NCBI RefSeq assembly: GCF_001856685.1
Contig: NZ_CP017812.1
Coordinates: 1,488,001-1,552,000, forward strand
DNA length: 64,000 nt
Source of the DNA: Boudabousia tangfeifanii
GTDB taxonomy: Bacteria > Actinomycetota > Actinomycetes > Actinomycetales > Actinomycetaceae
Reading direction: 5' to 3'
A program made the position numbers and the translations under genes. Below the pieces are notes generated by a model. It saw only the letters and a program-made list of their open reading frames with translations, was not told where the DNA came from and searched no databases. Shown piece after piece: positions 26,160 to 34,650 of the stretch. Every line of letters starts with the position of its first letter. The first letter of the stretch is position 1.

Positions 26160-26221
26160 GTTTTGGTTCGGGGCTTGTTTGGAAGGAAATAGCTCTAACA
26201 AGACGAGCCCCGAACCAAAAC
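26160..26221. terminator. Strong hairpin terminator after the AAA+ gene
   Basis: A perfect 16-bp stem (26160-26175 with 26206-26221) and a 30-nt internal region with minor extra pairing. It begins 18 bp after the AAA+ stop. Confidence 0.85.
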
Positions 26222-26271
26222 AAGGTAAAAAACAAAAATACTAAATTTTTAATTTGCAAATCAAAACTTTA

Positions 26272-26324
26272 GCGGACTGTGAAAATATTGATTCAATATT
26301 TGCAACCGCACGAAAAAACAGTCC
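26272..26324. promoter_or_regulatory. Nested inverted repeats before the 638-residue gene
   Basis: An inner perfect 9-bp inverted repeat with a 1-nt centre (26283-26301, half-site AAATATTGA) is enclosed by a 7-bp inverted repeat (GGACTGT at 26274-26280, ACAGTCC at 26318-26324). The gene begins at 26367. The inner repeat looks like a dimeric operator; the outer one could also fold as an RNA hairpin. Confidence 0.5.
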
Positions 26325-26366
26325 AAGCAGAATATTATGTGAGCAAAACTACTGAAAGGTATCGTC

Positions 26367-28283
26367 ATGCCCAATCCAACTAAGAAGAGCTCCAACTCAG
26401 ATTTTAATACTTACTTTGACGCGCTAAAAAAATATGTTGAAACAGCTTATTCAACTCGAGCCGAAAGATTTGCCTATCTAGTTGAGTCGCCCGAAAACTC
26501 CGAGCTAACACTTTCAGATATCTCCCTAGTTCAAGTTCTAGAACAGATTTTTGAGACTCCAGTAAGAGACTTAGACACAGAGTTACGTAATGCTGGGTAC
26601 TTTTGGAAAATTTATACTGATTTCCACAATATACATTTCACCGATCCTGACGTCCAAAACGAGACCAGCTCTGTAGAAAGCGCCAAAACCTATATCGAAA
26701 ATCCTCCTCTGGTTTTCCCTAAGGCACTCTCCGAGTTGGAATCAGAAGATTATCAAGATTTAGCCCATTTTCTTTTCAAAGCATTTCATCCTTTAGATTT
26801 TCCATTAATGGAAAAGTTTATTGCAATAAAAGGCGAAGACGGAGTTGAAGATTCTGTCGAAGCGTTTATAAATTGCAATCTACTCCAGAGTGAAAATTCA
26901 ACTTTCGATTTTGAAACTAACATTTTCAATAAAGGCGAAGATCTTAAGACGTTGTGCGCCTCTGATACCGATAATCCGCTACTGCTTCACTATGTACTAG
27001 GCCTTGTCGAAACCGTAGAGGACAAGGATAAGAAGAAGAAAAAAATTAATGAGGACTTTCTACCGTCTATTGCTTTACCGGAGTCGTTTTCTGCTCTCCC
27101 ATCTGACCCAAAAACCGATTCATTCGATATTAAAGGTGTTTGGTTACTGGCAAATCCTGGGTATGGTGAAGATTTAGCAAAAGTTGTCCAGAAAAACAAG
27201 GATGTAAAACCAGAGCTTGAACATACAGCATTAAAGGACCAATACTATCTTTGGCATTGCCTAAGACAAACCCCTAATGAAACTCTTTACCTACCTTGGG
27301 ATGGCACTAAGCTTGATTATGAACAAGTACCAGAATTAAGCAAAACAAAACCTGAAGAAACAACCCAGCCAGGCTGGTATCGTAAGAAGTCTACCGATTT
27401 ATGGGACGCTGGGTGGAAAAAATATCAGCTAATGCGTATGGAAGCCTTCCCGTATCGCTCTTTCGATAGCAAATCCTTTGACGGAATCCTAGAAACTCTA
27501 GCCAAACAAAAATGTTTTCTACCCTCTCTAGTCGTAAATATCCGTGTACTGGTCGCCCTATTAACAATCAACAAGGATCAAGAATCAAATACGAAAAAAA
27601 TAGGTCCAGTATTTTTCCCTCGTAATATAGAACGCTGGTGCGACCTTTTGAGAGCGACTATTCCGATCCTCAAACAAAATGAGATTCAAAATAGATATCA
27701 GGCCAACAATTTTTCTAGTGAAACGGAAAGCATGGATTTTGAAGCACTGGAAACTATACTCCTAAGCCATTCATCTTTTGGCAAGTCTTCAAATGTTGCC
27801 AACATTTCATACGGGAATCGTAGTATCCCAATAGCATTATTAGAGAAACAGCTCCGATCAATAACAGAAAATGCTCCGGCAAACAAAGATATTAGTACAA
27901 TAGCAAACCTGAGGAAAATATTAGAAGCTAGGAGAAAGGCTATTCCCTTTCCCGAAGATACAAAGACATTCTCACAAAAATGCGAATTCTACCTTACTTA
28001 CCCAAGGATGAAGCGGCTACATTTCTCTTATGGCACGGACTCATCCGACGAAGAAGTTGCAGCTAGCTTTGCAGCTCTTGAAGCGTTACACAGTCTAATG
28101 CTTAAATACACCAAAGATCACAACGGAACAGCGTACCCAATCCCTTCATATTATGAGAAAGAATGCCGTAAAGTAAAAACTCAAGACCAAGCGAAGACTT
28201 ACTGGACGAAAATTCATAGTCTCCAGAAAGAAGTCGTTAAAACCTTACTTCTTGAGTATATCCCCCTAGAGGATGGTGAGTAG
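26367..28283 (+). CDS. Unrecognised 638-residue protein
   Basis: No family is recognised. It is a soluble, highly charged protein without signal peptide or membrane segments. Visible features are a Lys-rich patch (KDKKKKKI, near residue 222), a GVWLLANPGYGEDL segment near residue 259, aromatic-rich stretches (GWYRKKSTDLWDAGWKKY near 345), and a C-terminal third of mainly helical, charged sequence (RMKRLHFSYGTDSSDEEVAASFAALEALHSLML). Codon use is AT-rich compared with the housekeeping genes, like the AAA+ gene. A GAAAGG motif sits upstream of the ATG. The AAA+ gene lies 225 bp upstream across a terminator and an operator-like repeat, so the two may be separately controlled. A link is inferred only from adjacency and shared composition. 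Confidence 0.72.
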   Translation: MPNPTKKSSNSDFNTYFDALKKYVETAYSTRAERFAYLVESPENSELTLSDISLVQVLEQIFETPVRDLDTELRNAGYFWKIYTDFHNIHFTDPDVQNETSSVESAKTYIENPPLVFPKALSELESEDYQDLAHFLFKAFHPLDFPLMEKFIAIKGEDGVEDSVEAFINCNLLQSENSTFDFETNIFNKGEDLKTLCASDTDNPLLLHYVLGLVETVEDKDKKKKKINEDFLPSIALPESFSALPSDPKTDSFDIKGVWLLANPGYGEDLAKVVQKNKDVKPELEHTALKDQYYLWHCLRQTPNETLYLPWDGTKLDYEQVPELSKTKPEETTQPGWYRKKSTDLWDAGWKKYQLMRMEAFPYRSFDSKSFDGILETLAKQKCFLPSLVVNIRVLVALLTINKDQESNTKKIGPVFFPRNIERWCDLLRATIPILKQNEIQNRYQANNFSSETESMDFEALETILLSHSSFGKSSNVANISYGNRSIPIALLEKQLRSITENAPANKDISTIANLRKILEARRKAIPFPEDTKTFSQKCEFYLTYPRMKRLHFSYGTDSSDEEVAASFAALEALHSLMLKYTKDHNGTAYPIPSYYEKECRKVKTQDQAKTYWTKIHSLQKEVVKTLLLEYIPLEDGE

Positions 28284-28615
28284 AGCCGGTATTTATAATA
28301 ATTACAACAACCCTACGCCACATTAATATTTTCTAGGAAAAGCATCTATTGCCCATGCAAATGCCCGACCTTTACTTCATAACTTACAGATTCTGAGAAA
28401 CTGCGTCCGAAACAAATAAAGCTAGCAGCAACGAACTCAAACCATGGGGGCAAATAATCCACTCCTATTGGAAGAAAGTCCTATATTCTCTCCCCTCAAG
28501 ACAAATATTGGTGTGCTTAATCTCTTCGCACATTATTCCAATTTTCAACACGATACTATCGGTGTAACTTGGAAGATGAAAAAACCAAATACATGATCGG
28601 AGGTGAAGAACCAAA
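28284..28615 (+). other. Intergenic stretch with short protein-like frames
   Basis: No firm gene. Two plus-strand frames read like protein: an open stretch 28327-28419 (no start codon, containing ARPLLHNLQILRN) and a 50-codon ORF 28444-28596 starting ATG and ending TGA. Neither has a clear Shine-Dalgarno. They may be remnants of a broken gene in this island. Confidence 0.3.
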
Positions 28616-28785
28616 ATGGAAAAATGTCAAAAATGCAATTGTGAACTGGGCGCAAATGATAACTGTCCCGATTGCAAACAGATTAAGAAAAAATTACTAG
28701 CGAGGCTAGGAATCGTGCCCTAAAAGCATTACTTGAAGAAGAAAACGATTGTTGCATAAAATCAGAAGAGAGCTTTGAATTCTAG
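28616..28785 (+). CDS. Small zinc-ribbon protein, frame broken at an A6 run
   Basis: A small gene with a strong Shine-Dalgarno (GGAGGTGAAG) before the ATG at 28616. Frame 0 encodes 35 residues ending at 28723: CxxCxC (Cys4, 7, 9) and CPDC (Cys17, 20), the layout of a small zinc ribbon, then IKKK. At AAG AAA AAA (A6 at 28688-28693) a -1 shift opens another 30 codons to TAG at 28785, encoding ITSEARNRALKALLEEEND and a second Cys pair. The combined 56-residue product has a sensible zinc ribbon plus amphipathic acidic/basic helix, while the frame-0 tail is short. It is either a programmed -1 shift, a recent frameshift, or a base error. No family is recognised. Confidence 0.55.
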
Positions 28786-28930
28786 CTGAGTTTGCCGCAA
28801 TATAGTAAGAACAGTAAATCTGATAAATCTAGAAAAATAAATAAATAATCACAAAGCAAATCCTATTAATATTTACTCGATAGTTTTTATTTGAGTTTGC
28901 TTGACTAGAATTAACACATTTTAAAATCCT
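28786..28930. other. Short AT-rich spacer
   Basis: No coding or structural signal that I can support. Confidence 0.4.
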
Positions 28931-28982
28931 AAAGCTGTCGTTGCTGAGAAGGCCAAATTATTCCTTCAGCGGCGGCAGCTTT
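28931..28982. terminator. Hairpin with G-U pairs
   Basis: A 17-bp stem (28931-28947 with 28966-28982) that includes three G-U pairs if read as plus-strand RNA, with an 18-nt loop and a U-rich tail. It is placed to end plus-strand transcription from the 638-residue and zinc-ribbon genes. Confidence 0.6.
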
Positions 28983-29338
28983 AGCTTTTACAGTCAAGCT
29001 TCAATATGACTTAGTTATCAAGCGGGAAGCTGCAATGAAGTAGTAGCGTATCTCCGCTGATGCTATTTGTCCCTATTTTGGTACCGACTATTGCGAAACT
29101 CGCTCCAGATCATCGCATAATGCAAGAATGACCGGTGAGGCCAAGCCAGTACATGCCTTTGACAATAGCTTTTTTTTCCCCCTCCCTTAAGGTGAATCTA
29201 GTCGCCTTTTCTGCTCCCAATATGTTCCAAATACTTTGACTTATGCAAACGAATACCCACCCTAATTTAGAAAATTCGAAACTCGTTCAGATTAGTTAGT
29301 TAGGCACGAATGACCTTATACCTTTGGGAAGTTCTCTA
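28983..29338. other. Gene-free stretch
   Basis: No ORF with a start, Shine-Dalgarno and protein-like translation was found on either strand; short open frames on the minus strand are interrupted by stops. Confidence 0.4.
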
Positions 29339-29485
29339 TCATGATTGGATTCCACCGTCAGCAAGATTACCTTCAGTGCGAGTTCGAACACCCCAATTAT
29401 TGCTAAACAGTGTAGCTCCATAGAGACCACCTTCACTGCTCAACTTATCAGGATATAGCGGGAATTCATGAGTCGCGCCGTATCC
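29339..29485 (-). pseudogene. Gene remnant of unknown family
   Basis: A 48-codon minus-strand frame with no start codon. Its translation is strikingly protein-like (GYGATHEFPLYPDKL, GGLYGATLFSNNWGV) and ends at TGA. Immediately upstream the same frame has three stops within eight codons, and beyond them, toward 29656, another protein-like stretch ends ALDWEIFMMIYAVK. This looks like the decayed 3' end of a lost gene. The family is not recognised. Confidence 0.4.
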
Positions 29486-29702
29486 TTAATGATTTCGCTA
29501 AAAAGCCTATTTGACAGCATAAATCATCATGAAGATTTCCCAGTCTAAGGCAATTTTCTTCTGTCGAGGCTCTTTAGTCTTGCCCTTGCCAACCCCTATT
29601 AAAACTTTGCGGAGGCTGATCAAAAGAAGCGCAACTTGCAGAGCTAGAACATGGCGTCATGTAGTCTCAATAGTCTTGTCGCGTATTTGGATCTCAGGTA
29701 AA

Positions 29703-30665
29703 TTATACGTTAAACCTGAATTCGACGACGTCTCCGTCGACCATAATGTAGTCTTTGCCTTCCATCCGGACTTTACCGGCGGCGCGAGCGTTGGCCATGG
29801 AGCCTGCTTCCATTAGATCATCGAAGGAAACAACTTCGGCCTTAATAAAGCCCTTCTGGAAGTCGGTGTGAATAACGCCGGCAGCCTCCGGAGCGGTTGC
29901 ACCCTTCTTGACAGTCCAGGCACGCGATTCTTTCGGACCAGCAGTCAGATAGGTTTGCAAACCGAGGGTATCGAAACCAACACGGGCTAGTTTGTCGAGG
30001 CCGGATTCTTCTACCCCAGCGTCGGCCAGCATTTCGGCGGCCTCGTCCTCGTCCAACTCGACTAGCTCCGACTCAAACTGCGCATCAAGGAAGACGGCCT
30101 CGGCAGGTGCGACCAAAGCCGAGAGCTTCGCCTGAAGTTCCTTATCATCCATACCATCCGAGTCCATGTTGAACACGTAAATGAATGGTTTGGTAGTCAT
30201 TAGCTGGAAGGACTTGAGCGCATCCTTGTCCAAACCGGCCTTATCGGCCTCGGCGTAAAGCAACTTGCCGTCCTCGAGCAGGGCCAAAGCAGCCTTAGCG
30301 GTATCAAGAAACACCGGTTCAGTCTTCTTGCCACGAACTTCCTTTTCCAAACGAGGAATTGCCTTCTCCAACGTTTGGATATCAGCCAAAATCAGTTCGG
30401 TAGAAATGGTTTCAATATCGGCGGCAGCATCCACCTTGCCGTCAACGTGAACCACGTCTGGGTCGGCAAAAGCACGAGTCACCTGGCAGATCGCGTCAGC
30501 CTCACGAATGTTCGCCAAGAACTGGTTGCCCAACCCTTCACCCTCGGAAGCACCACGCACAATACCCGCAATATCAACGAAAGAAACGGTCGCTGGAACA
30601 GTGCGTTCAGAGTTGAACACCTCTGCCAGCTGATTCAAACGAGGGTCAGGCAAAGGCACCACACC
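29703..30665. repeat. 963-bp direct repeat, left copy (ychF 3' part)
   Basis: Matches 32671-33633 in the same orientation. Homology stops abruptly at the right end after the shared ACACC and fades at the left around the ychF stop codon. The two copies enclose the SLH gene and its flanks (30666-32670), so recombination between them would delete that gene and leave one intact ychF. Confidence 0.88.
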
Positions 30666-30698
30666 ACTGGCATCTCCCAAAAACCGGTCGTAAAACAC
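29703..30698 (-). pseudogene. 5'-truncated copy of ychF
   Basis: Residues from VVPLPDPRL to the C-terminus of YchF are present and almost identical to the intact copy at 32671-33762, but the N-terminal 46 residues, including the G1/P-loop GLPNVGKST, are missing. The copy is fused at 30665 to unrelated sequence that happens to extend the frame to a GTG at 30698. Without a P-loop the product cannot bind nucleotide in the normal way. About 24 base differences from the intact copy, counted by eye over 963 bp, produce only one amino-acid change (Phe to Tyr). There is no copy of the ychF terminator downstream. I call it a pseudogene; a residual function of the C-terminal TGS/helical part is not excluded. 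Confidence 0.85.
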
Positions 30699-30736
30699 GT
30701 TACGCTGGCCGCCGAGGAAGGACGGGCCAGCGTAAC
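30699..30736. terminator. Terminator hairpin of the SLH gene
   Basis: A perfect 12-bp stem with a 14-nt loop starting ten bases after the SLH stop, followed on the minus strand by a short TGTTTT tract. Confidence 0.72.
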
Positions 30737-30745
30737 TAGCTACAG

Positions 30746-32335
30746 TTACTGCACGAATTTGTCAGTGTGTAGGCGATAAATAAAGGCAGCCATTGCCTCA
30801 CGGCTAATCGGGGCTTCCGGATGGAATGAGCCATCGCCCCATCCAGTTGTGATCCCAATTTGTTTGGCCCACCAGATCTCCTTCCCAAAACCAGTGGTTC
30901 GATTAACCACTGTGTCTTTGAAGAGTCTTTGCCCATCTTTAGGCACTAAATACCGGTTTGGCCGGTTCAGCGGATCGCAGATGCTCCCACCGGCACCCTT
31001 AGACAGCCAAAGATTCGATTCCTTCATCCGTTTCTGAACAGCTGTTGGCAGAGGAAGTCTAACGTCAAAGTCGCCCTGCGGGAATGGTCCATATCCGAAA
31101 GATTTGCTTGTTTTTTGGGAGCATAGACGATATAAAAACGCTGTCATTGCTTCTCGACTGATTGGCTCCTTAGGACGGAAAGTACCATCATTCCAACCAG
31201 TTGTAATCCCTGTTTGACGAAGCCACATGATCTCGTTCCTAAATGGATTCGATTTGCCGACATCTTTAAACTCTTTCCCATTAAACTGAGCGGTATTTCG
31301 CTCACCTCCATGAGCATACCGATAAAGGAAAGCAGCCATTGCTTCACGAGTAATTTTCTGGTCAGGCCTATAAAGCCTCTGCCCCTTGGGGCCATTCCAA
31401 CCTGTGGTATACCCCCAAAGGTAGAGATGGTTTATTTCACCCACAAAACCACTTTTTGGCCGCTCAGTCTTGGGATCTACTACATCGGAAAACACAGATT
31501 CAAATTTAAGCCGTGATACCCCAGAAGAGATGCGGTTAGTTTTTGGAACAAGGCGGTGTTTACTCTTTCGTCCCACTGAAGAGACTTCACTGGAAAGTGC
31601 CCTGACCCGTTTTTGCCATTCCTCACCGCTAATGTGCGAAAGCCAGTAGGCTCCGATTGTCCCATTCGGGAGACGACGACCCCACTGAATATCATCATTC
31701 GACTTAACTGTTCGATACGTGGCTTTAGAAACATCCTTACCCATTTTCGCCAGCCATTCGGCGCGAGACATAGCGATCGTAATATAGATTTGAAAATTTT
31801 CTGGACCACCGGAAACCGAAACACCATAGCTATCAAAATAGTTGCTCAGTCCCAAAGGTAACAGACCACCAGGCCCTTTGTTCCCTAAGAATCCTTGCCC
31901 ATTACCGGCCAAACCATTATTGACGTCGAAGCCGTCTTGGATCCCAAGTTGTGCGATAGAAAACTTGTACACGTAGGTAAGGTAGGCAATGTCTTCTCCA
32001 CGATAGGGTTGATTCACATTAAAGCCGCAGAACACGTTAGGATAGCGACAGACATCCTCCGCTCCAGGACGCGGGTTTTGCCGCATCAAATAACGGTTAC
32101 GTTCGGCAGCTTTCTGATTCAAATAGTGACTAAACTGGGCATCTTTTCTACTCAAAGATATATCTTTTACCGCCACCGTTTGAATCTTGTCAAAATACTC
32201 TTTGGTGTCTTTGGCATATTGCGCATAGCTGTCTGCCATTGCACTGTTAGAAACTTGGGTTTTCCCAATCGGCGCAATAGTGATAGCCAAGATTAACGCT
32301 AATCCTAGAGTTAAGAATCGCAAGAATCTTTTCAT
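30746..32335 (-). CDS. Secreted protein with three SLH domains
   Basis: A 529-residue surface protein. A signal peptide (MKRFLRFLTLGLALILAITIAP) is followed by an N-terminal region of about 250 residues without a recognised fold; it has a Cys pair (VCRYPNVFCGF), a Gly-rich GNGQGFLGNKGPGGLLPLGL segment and several Trp. The C-terminal half holds three SLH domains, each with an F-x-D-V/T start, a GxTTGWxDGxFxPxxPISREAMxAFxYRL core and a short linker; the middle linker includes a conserved-looking Cys. SLH domains bind cell-wall polysaccharide non-covalently. It lies inside the ychF direct repeat and has its own terminator, so it is a cassette-like insertion. The role of the N-terminal region is unknown. 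Confidence 0.85.
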   Translation of the reverse strand: MKRFLRFLTLGLALILAITIAPIGKTQVSNSAMADSYAQYAKDTKEYFDKIQTVAVKDISLSRKDAQFSHYLNQKAAERNRYLMRQNPRPGAEDVCRYPNVFCGFNVNQPYRGEDIAYLTYVYKFSIAQLGIQDGFDVNNGLAGNGQGFLGNKGPGGLLPLGLSNYFDSYGVSVSGGPENFQIYITIAMSRAEWLAKMGKDVSKATYRTVKSNDDIQWGRRLPNGTIGAYWLSHISGEEWQKRVRALSSEVSSVGRKSKHRLVPKTNRISSGVSRLKFESVFSDVVDPKTERPKSGFVGEINHLYLWGYTTGWNGPKGQRLYRPDQKITREAMAAFLYRYAHGGERNTAQFNGKEFKDVGKSNPFRNEIMWLRQTGITTGWNDGTFRPKEPISREAMTAFLYRLCSQKTSKSFGYGPFPQGDFDVRLPLPTAVQKRMKESNLWLSKGAGGSICDPLNRPNRYLVPKDGQRLFKDTVVNRTTGFGKEIWWAKQIGITTGWGDGSFHPEAPISREAMAAFIYRLHTDKFVQ

Positions 32336-32601
32336 CAGATTTTCCTTTACTTTCAGAATCGTCTAGTGCAAGGAACAATTGCCAACTCTTCGAGCGCTAT
32401 ACTTTTCCAGCCCAGCTAAACATAGAGATAGCAAATCGCCTACATCATTATTTTGCTACTTACATATATGAATTGCTTGCGGTAGGTAAATATTGTGAAA
32501 AAATGGGCAATTCTAATCACATACATCAACGCAAGCTAAGAACGGATTTCAGAAAGTCTCGATGTTTATAATCGACTCTCCGCCTTTAGAGAGCAAAACG
32601 T

Positions 32602-32649
32602 ATTTGCCCCTGCAAGTAACGTCAAAAGACGCTGCCAGCAGGGGCAAAT
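32602..32649. terminator. Terminator hairpin of intact ychF
   Basis: A perfect 12-bp stem (32602-32613 with 32638-32649), 21 bp beyond the ychF stop. The region 32336-32601, upstream of the SLH gene, shows no gene and presumably holds its promoter. Confidence 0.8.
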
Positions 32650-32670
32650 TCGTTGAAATCTTGCGGAAAA

Positions 32671-33762
32671 CTACACGTTAAACCTAAATTCGACGACGTC
32701 TCCGTCGACCATAATGTAGTCTTTGCCTTCCATCCGGACTTTGCCGGCGGCGCGGGCGTTGGCCATGGAGCCTGCTTCCATTAGATCGTCGAAGGAAACA
32801 ACTTCGGCCTTAATAAAGCCCTTCTGGAAGTCGGTGTGAATGACACCGGCAGCTTCCGGCGCAGTCGCACCCTTCTTGACAGTCCAGGCACGCGATTCTT
32901 TCGGACCAGCAGTCAGATAGGTTTGCAAACCGAGGGTATCGAAACCAACACGGGCTAGTTTGTCGAGGCCGGATTCTTCTACCCCGGCGTCGGCCAGCAT
33001 TTCGGCGGCCTCGTCCTCGTCCAACTCGACTAGCTCCGACTCAAACTGCGCATCAAGGAAGACGGCCTCGGCAGGTGCGACCAAAGCCGAGAGCTTTGCC
33101 TGAAGTTCCTTATCATCCATACCATCCGAGTCCATGTTGAACACGTAAATGAATGGTTTGGTAGTCATTAGCTGGAAGGACTTGAGCGCATCCTTGTCCA
33201 AACCGGCCTTATCGGCTTCGGCGTAAAGCAACTTGCCGTCCTCGAGCAGGGCCAAAGCAGCCTTCGCGGTATCAAGGTAAACCGGTTCAGTCTTCTTGCC
33301 ACGAACTTCCTTTTCCAAACGAGGAATTGCCTTCTCCAACGTTTGGATATCAGCCAAAATCAGTTCGGTAGAAATGGTTTCAATATCGGCGGCAGCATCC
33401 ACCTTGCCGTCAACGTGAACCACGTCCGGGTCGGCAAAAGCACGAGTCACCTGGCAGATCGCGTCAGCCTCACGAATGTTCGCCAAAAACTGGTTGCCCA
33501 GCCCTTCACCCTCGGAAGCACCACGCACAATACCCGCAATATCAACGAACGAAACGGTCGCTGGAACAGTGCGTTCAGAGTTGAATACCTCTGCCAGCTG
33601 ATTCAAACGAGGGTCAGGCAAAGGCACCACACCCACGTTAGGTTCAATCGTTGCGAACGGGTAGTTCGCTGCCAAAACGGTTGCGCGAGTTAGCGCATTA
33701 AACAAAGTCGACTTGCCAACATTCGGCAGTCCTGCAATCCCAATAGTTAAAGCCACAGGCAC
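32671..33762 (-). CDS. ychF: Redox-regulated ATPase/GTPase YchF (OLA1 family)
   Basis: A 363-residue Obg-family P-loop protein. G1 is GLPNVGKST near residue 10, G3 is [20 protein letters not shown], and the NMDSD segment near residue 205 replaces the usual NKxD, as in ATP-preferring YchF/OLA1. A coiled-coil middle region is followed by a TGS domain (residues about 280-360: [30 protein letters not shown]). YchF binds ribosomes and links translation to stress response. Length and motifs are complete, so this is the functional copy. Its 3' two thirds are repeated at 29703-30665. It is divergent from msrA and followed by a terminator at 32602-32649. Confidence 0.94.
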   Translation of the reverse strand: MPVALTIGIAGLPNVGKSTLFNALTRATVLAANYPFATIEPNVGVVPLPDPRLNQLAEVFNSERTVPATVSFVDIAGIVRGASEGEGLGNQFLANIREADAICQVTRAFADPDVVHVDGKVDAAADIETISTELILADIQTLEKAIPRLEKEVRGKKTEPVYLDTAKAALALLEDGKLLYAEADKAGLDKDALKSFQLMTTKPFIYVFNMDSDGMDDKELQAKLSALVAPAEAVFLDAQFESELVELDEDEAAEMLADAGVEESGLDKLARVGFDTLGLQTYLTAGPKESRAWTVKKGATAPEAAGVIHTDFQKGFIKAEVVSFDDLMEAGSMANARAAGKVRMEGKDYIMVDGDVVEFRFNV

Positions 33763-33889
33763 ATTCTACGCCATCAACGCCGAGGGCGGCACCCCACCCG
33801 CACAACATCACGTCCCCAAGTCGGGGCTTTACTCCCTCGAAAATGGCAACTAAACTAATGAAAAATCGTTCACCCCGAAGGAGGCCCAC

Positions 33890-34399
33890 ATGTCCACTGA
33901 AAAACTCTACCTAGCAATGGGTTGCTTTTGGGGCGTGGAAAAGGCCGCAAAATTACTCCCCGGGGTGCACAACACCGAGGTTGGCTACATGGGCGGGCAC
34001 GCTGAAAACCCCACCTACACGCAGGTTTGCACCGGCCTGACTGGGCATGCTGAAACCGTCGAGTTAGAAATCGACTCGGATCAGATCGATACGGCCCTAC
34101 AGTTCTTCTTCGAAAACCATGACCCGACACAGGTTGATGGCCAAGGCAACGACCTCGGCACCCAGTATCGATCGGTCATCTTCACCTCCACCAAGGCCGC
34201 CTACGAAGCTGCCCTGAAGTGGCGTCAGCAAGCGCAAGAAAAACTCACTGCTGCAGGTTACGGACCGGTCACCACCACGATTTATGGTCCCAACGAGCTT
34301 CCCGCATTTTGGCCAGCTGAAGAATACCACCAGGACTACCTAGCCAAGAATCCGGGCGGGTACTGCCCAGTGCACGCCACCGGCATCAAGTGCGGCTAG
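33890..34399 (+). CDS. msrA: Peptide methionine sulfoxide reductase MsrA
   Basis: A 169-residue enzyme that reduces the S-epimer of methionine sulfoxide. The catalytic GCFWGVE motif is at residues 11-17 (Cys12). The TEVGYMGGHAENPTYTQVC segment and QVDGQGNDLGTQYRS are intact, and a C-terminal Cys pair (GYCPVHATGIKCG) would supply recycling cysteines. A near-perfect Shine-Dalgarno (AAGGAGG) precedes the ATG. It is divergent from ychF with about 130 bp between. The 3' end of the gene is repeated in decayed form downstream. Confidence 0.95.
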   Translation: MSTEKLYLAMGCFWGVEKAAKLLPGVHNTEVGYMGGHAENPTYTQVCTGLTGHAETVELEIDSDQIDTALQFFFENHDPTQVDGQGNDLGTQYRSVIFTSTKAAYEAALKWRQQAQEKLTAAGYGPVTTTIYGPNELPAFWPAEEYHQDYLAKNPGGYCPVHATGIKCG

Positions 34400-34530
34400 A
34401 CCTGCCATGCACCCAGTGCGGCTAGCGCTGCTTCATCTCATGTGCCGCTCGCTAGACCTACTCTGCATCAAGTGCGGCTAGGCCTGCTCTGCATTAAACG
34501 CGGAAGGTGCTCACGGCATCAAACTCGACA
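34383..34530. repeat. Decayed tandem repeat of the msrA 3' end
   Basis: The last codons and stop of msrA (CATCAAGTGCGGCTAG plus about ten bases) recur with increasing divergence three to five times in the spacer; a nearly exact copy lies around 34467-34490. The unit is about 26 bp. Confidence 0.65.
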
Positions 34531-34650
34531 AGTGCTGTCCTCAGATACCCGACCAAGACCCGCACCGGTCTACTTTAAACAGCACTGACTTTCCCCAACC
34601 TCGGATTGGCCTGCCCTAAAACGCGTTAAACTCGCGTTTTAATAGAAGGC

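Noticed and set aside
28593..28694. Alternative small ORF from ATG 28594 overlapping the zinc-ribbon gene
   Set aside because: No Shine-Dalgarno, and it lacks the Cys pattern that makes the ATG 28616 frame convincing.
29529..29816. Plus-strand 95-codon ORF
   Set aside because: Its second half is antisense to the truncated ychF copy and its first half has no start signal; the opposite strand reads better.
29703..30698. Truncated ychF as a working second gene
   Set aside because: The P-loop is missing and the N-terminal residues come from unrelated DNA.
22660..32601. Integrase-driven genomic island
   Set aside because: No integrase, recombinase or tRNA attachment site is visible in the island; homologous recombination at ychF explains the right part better.
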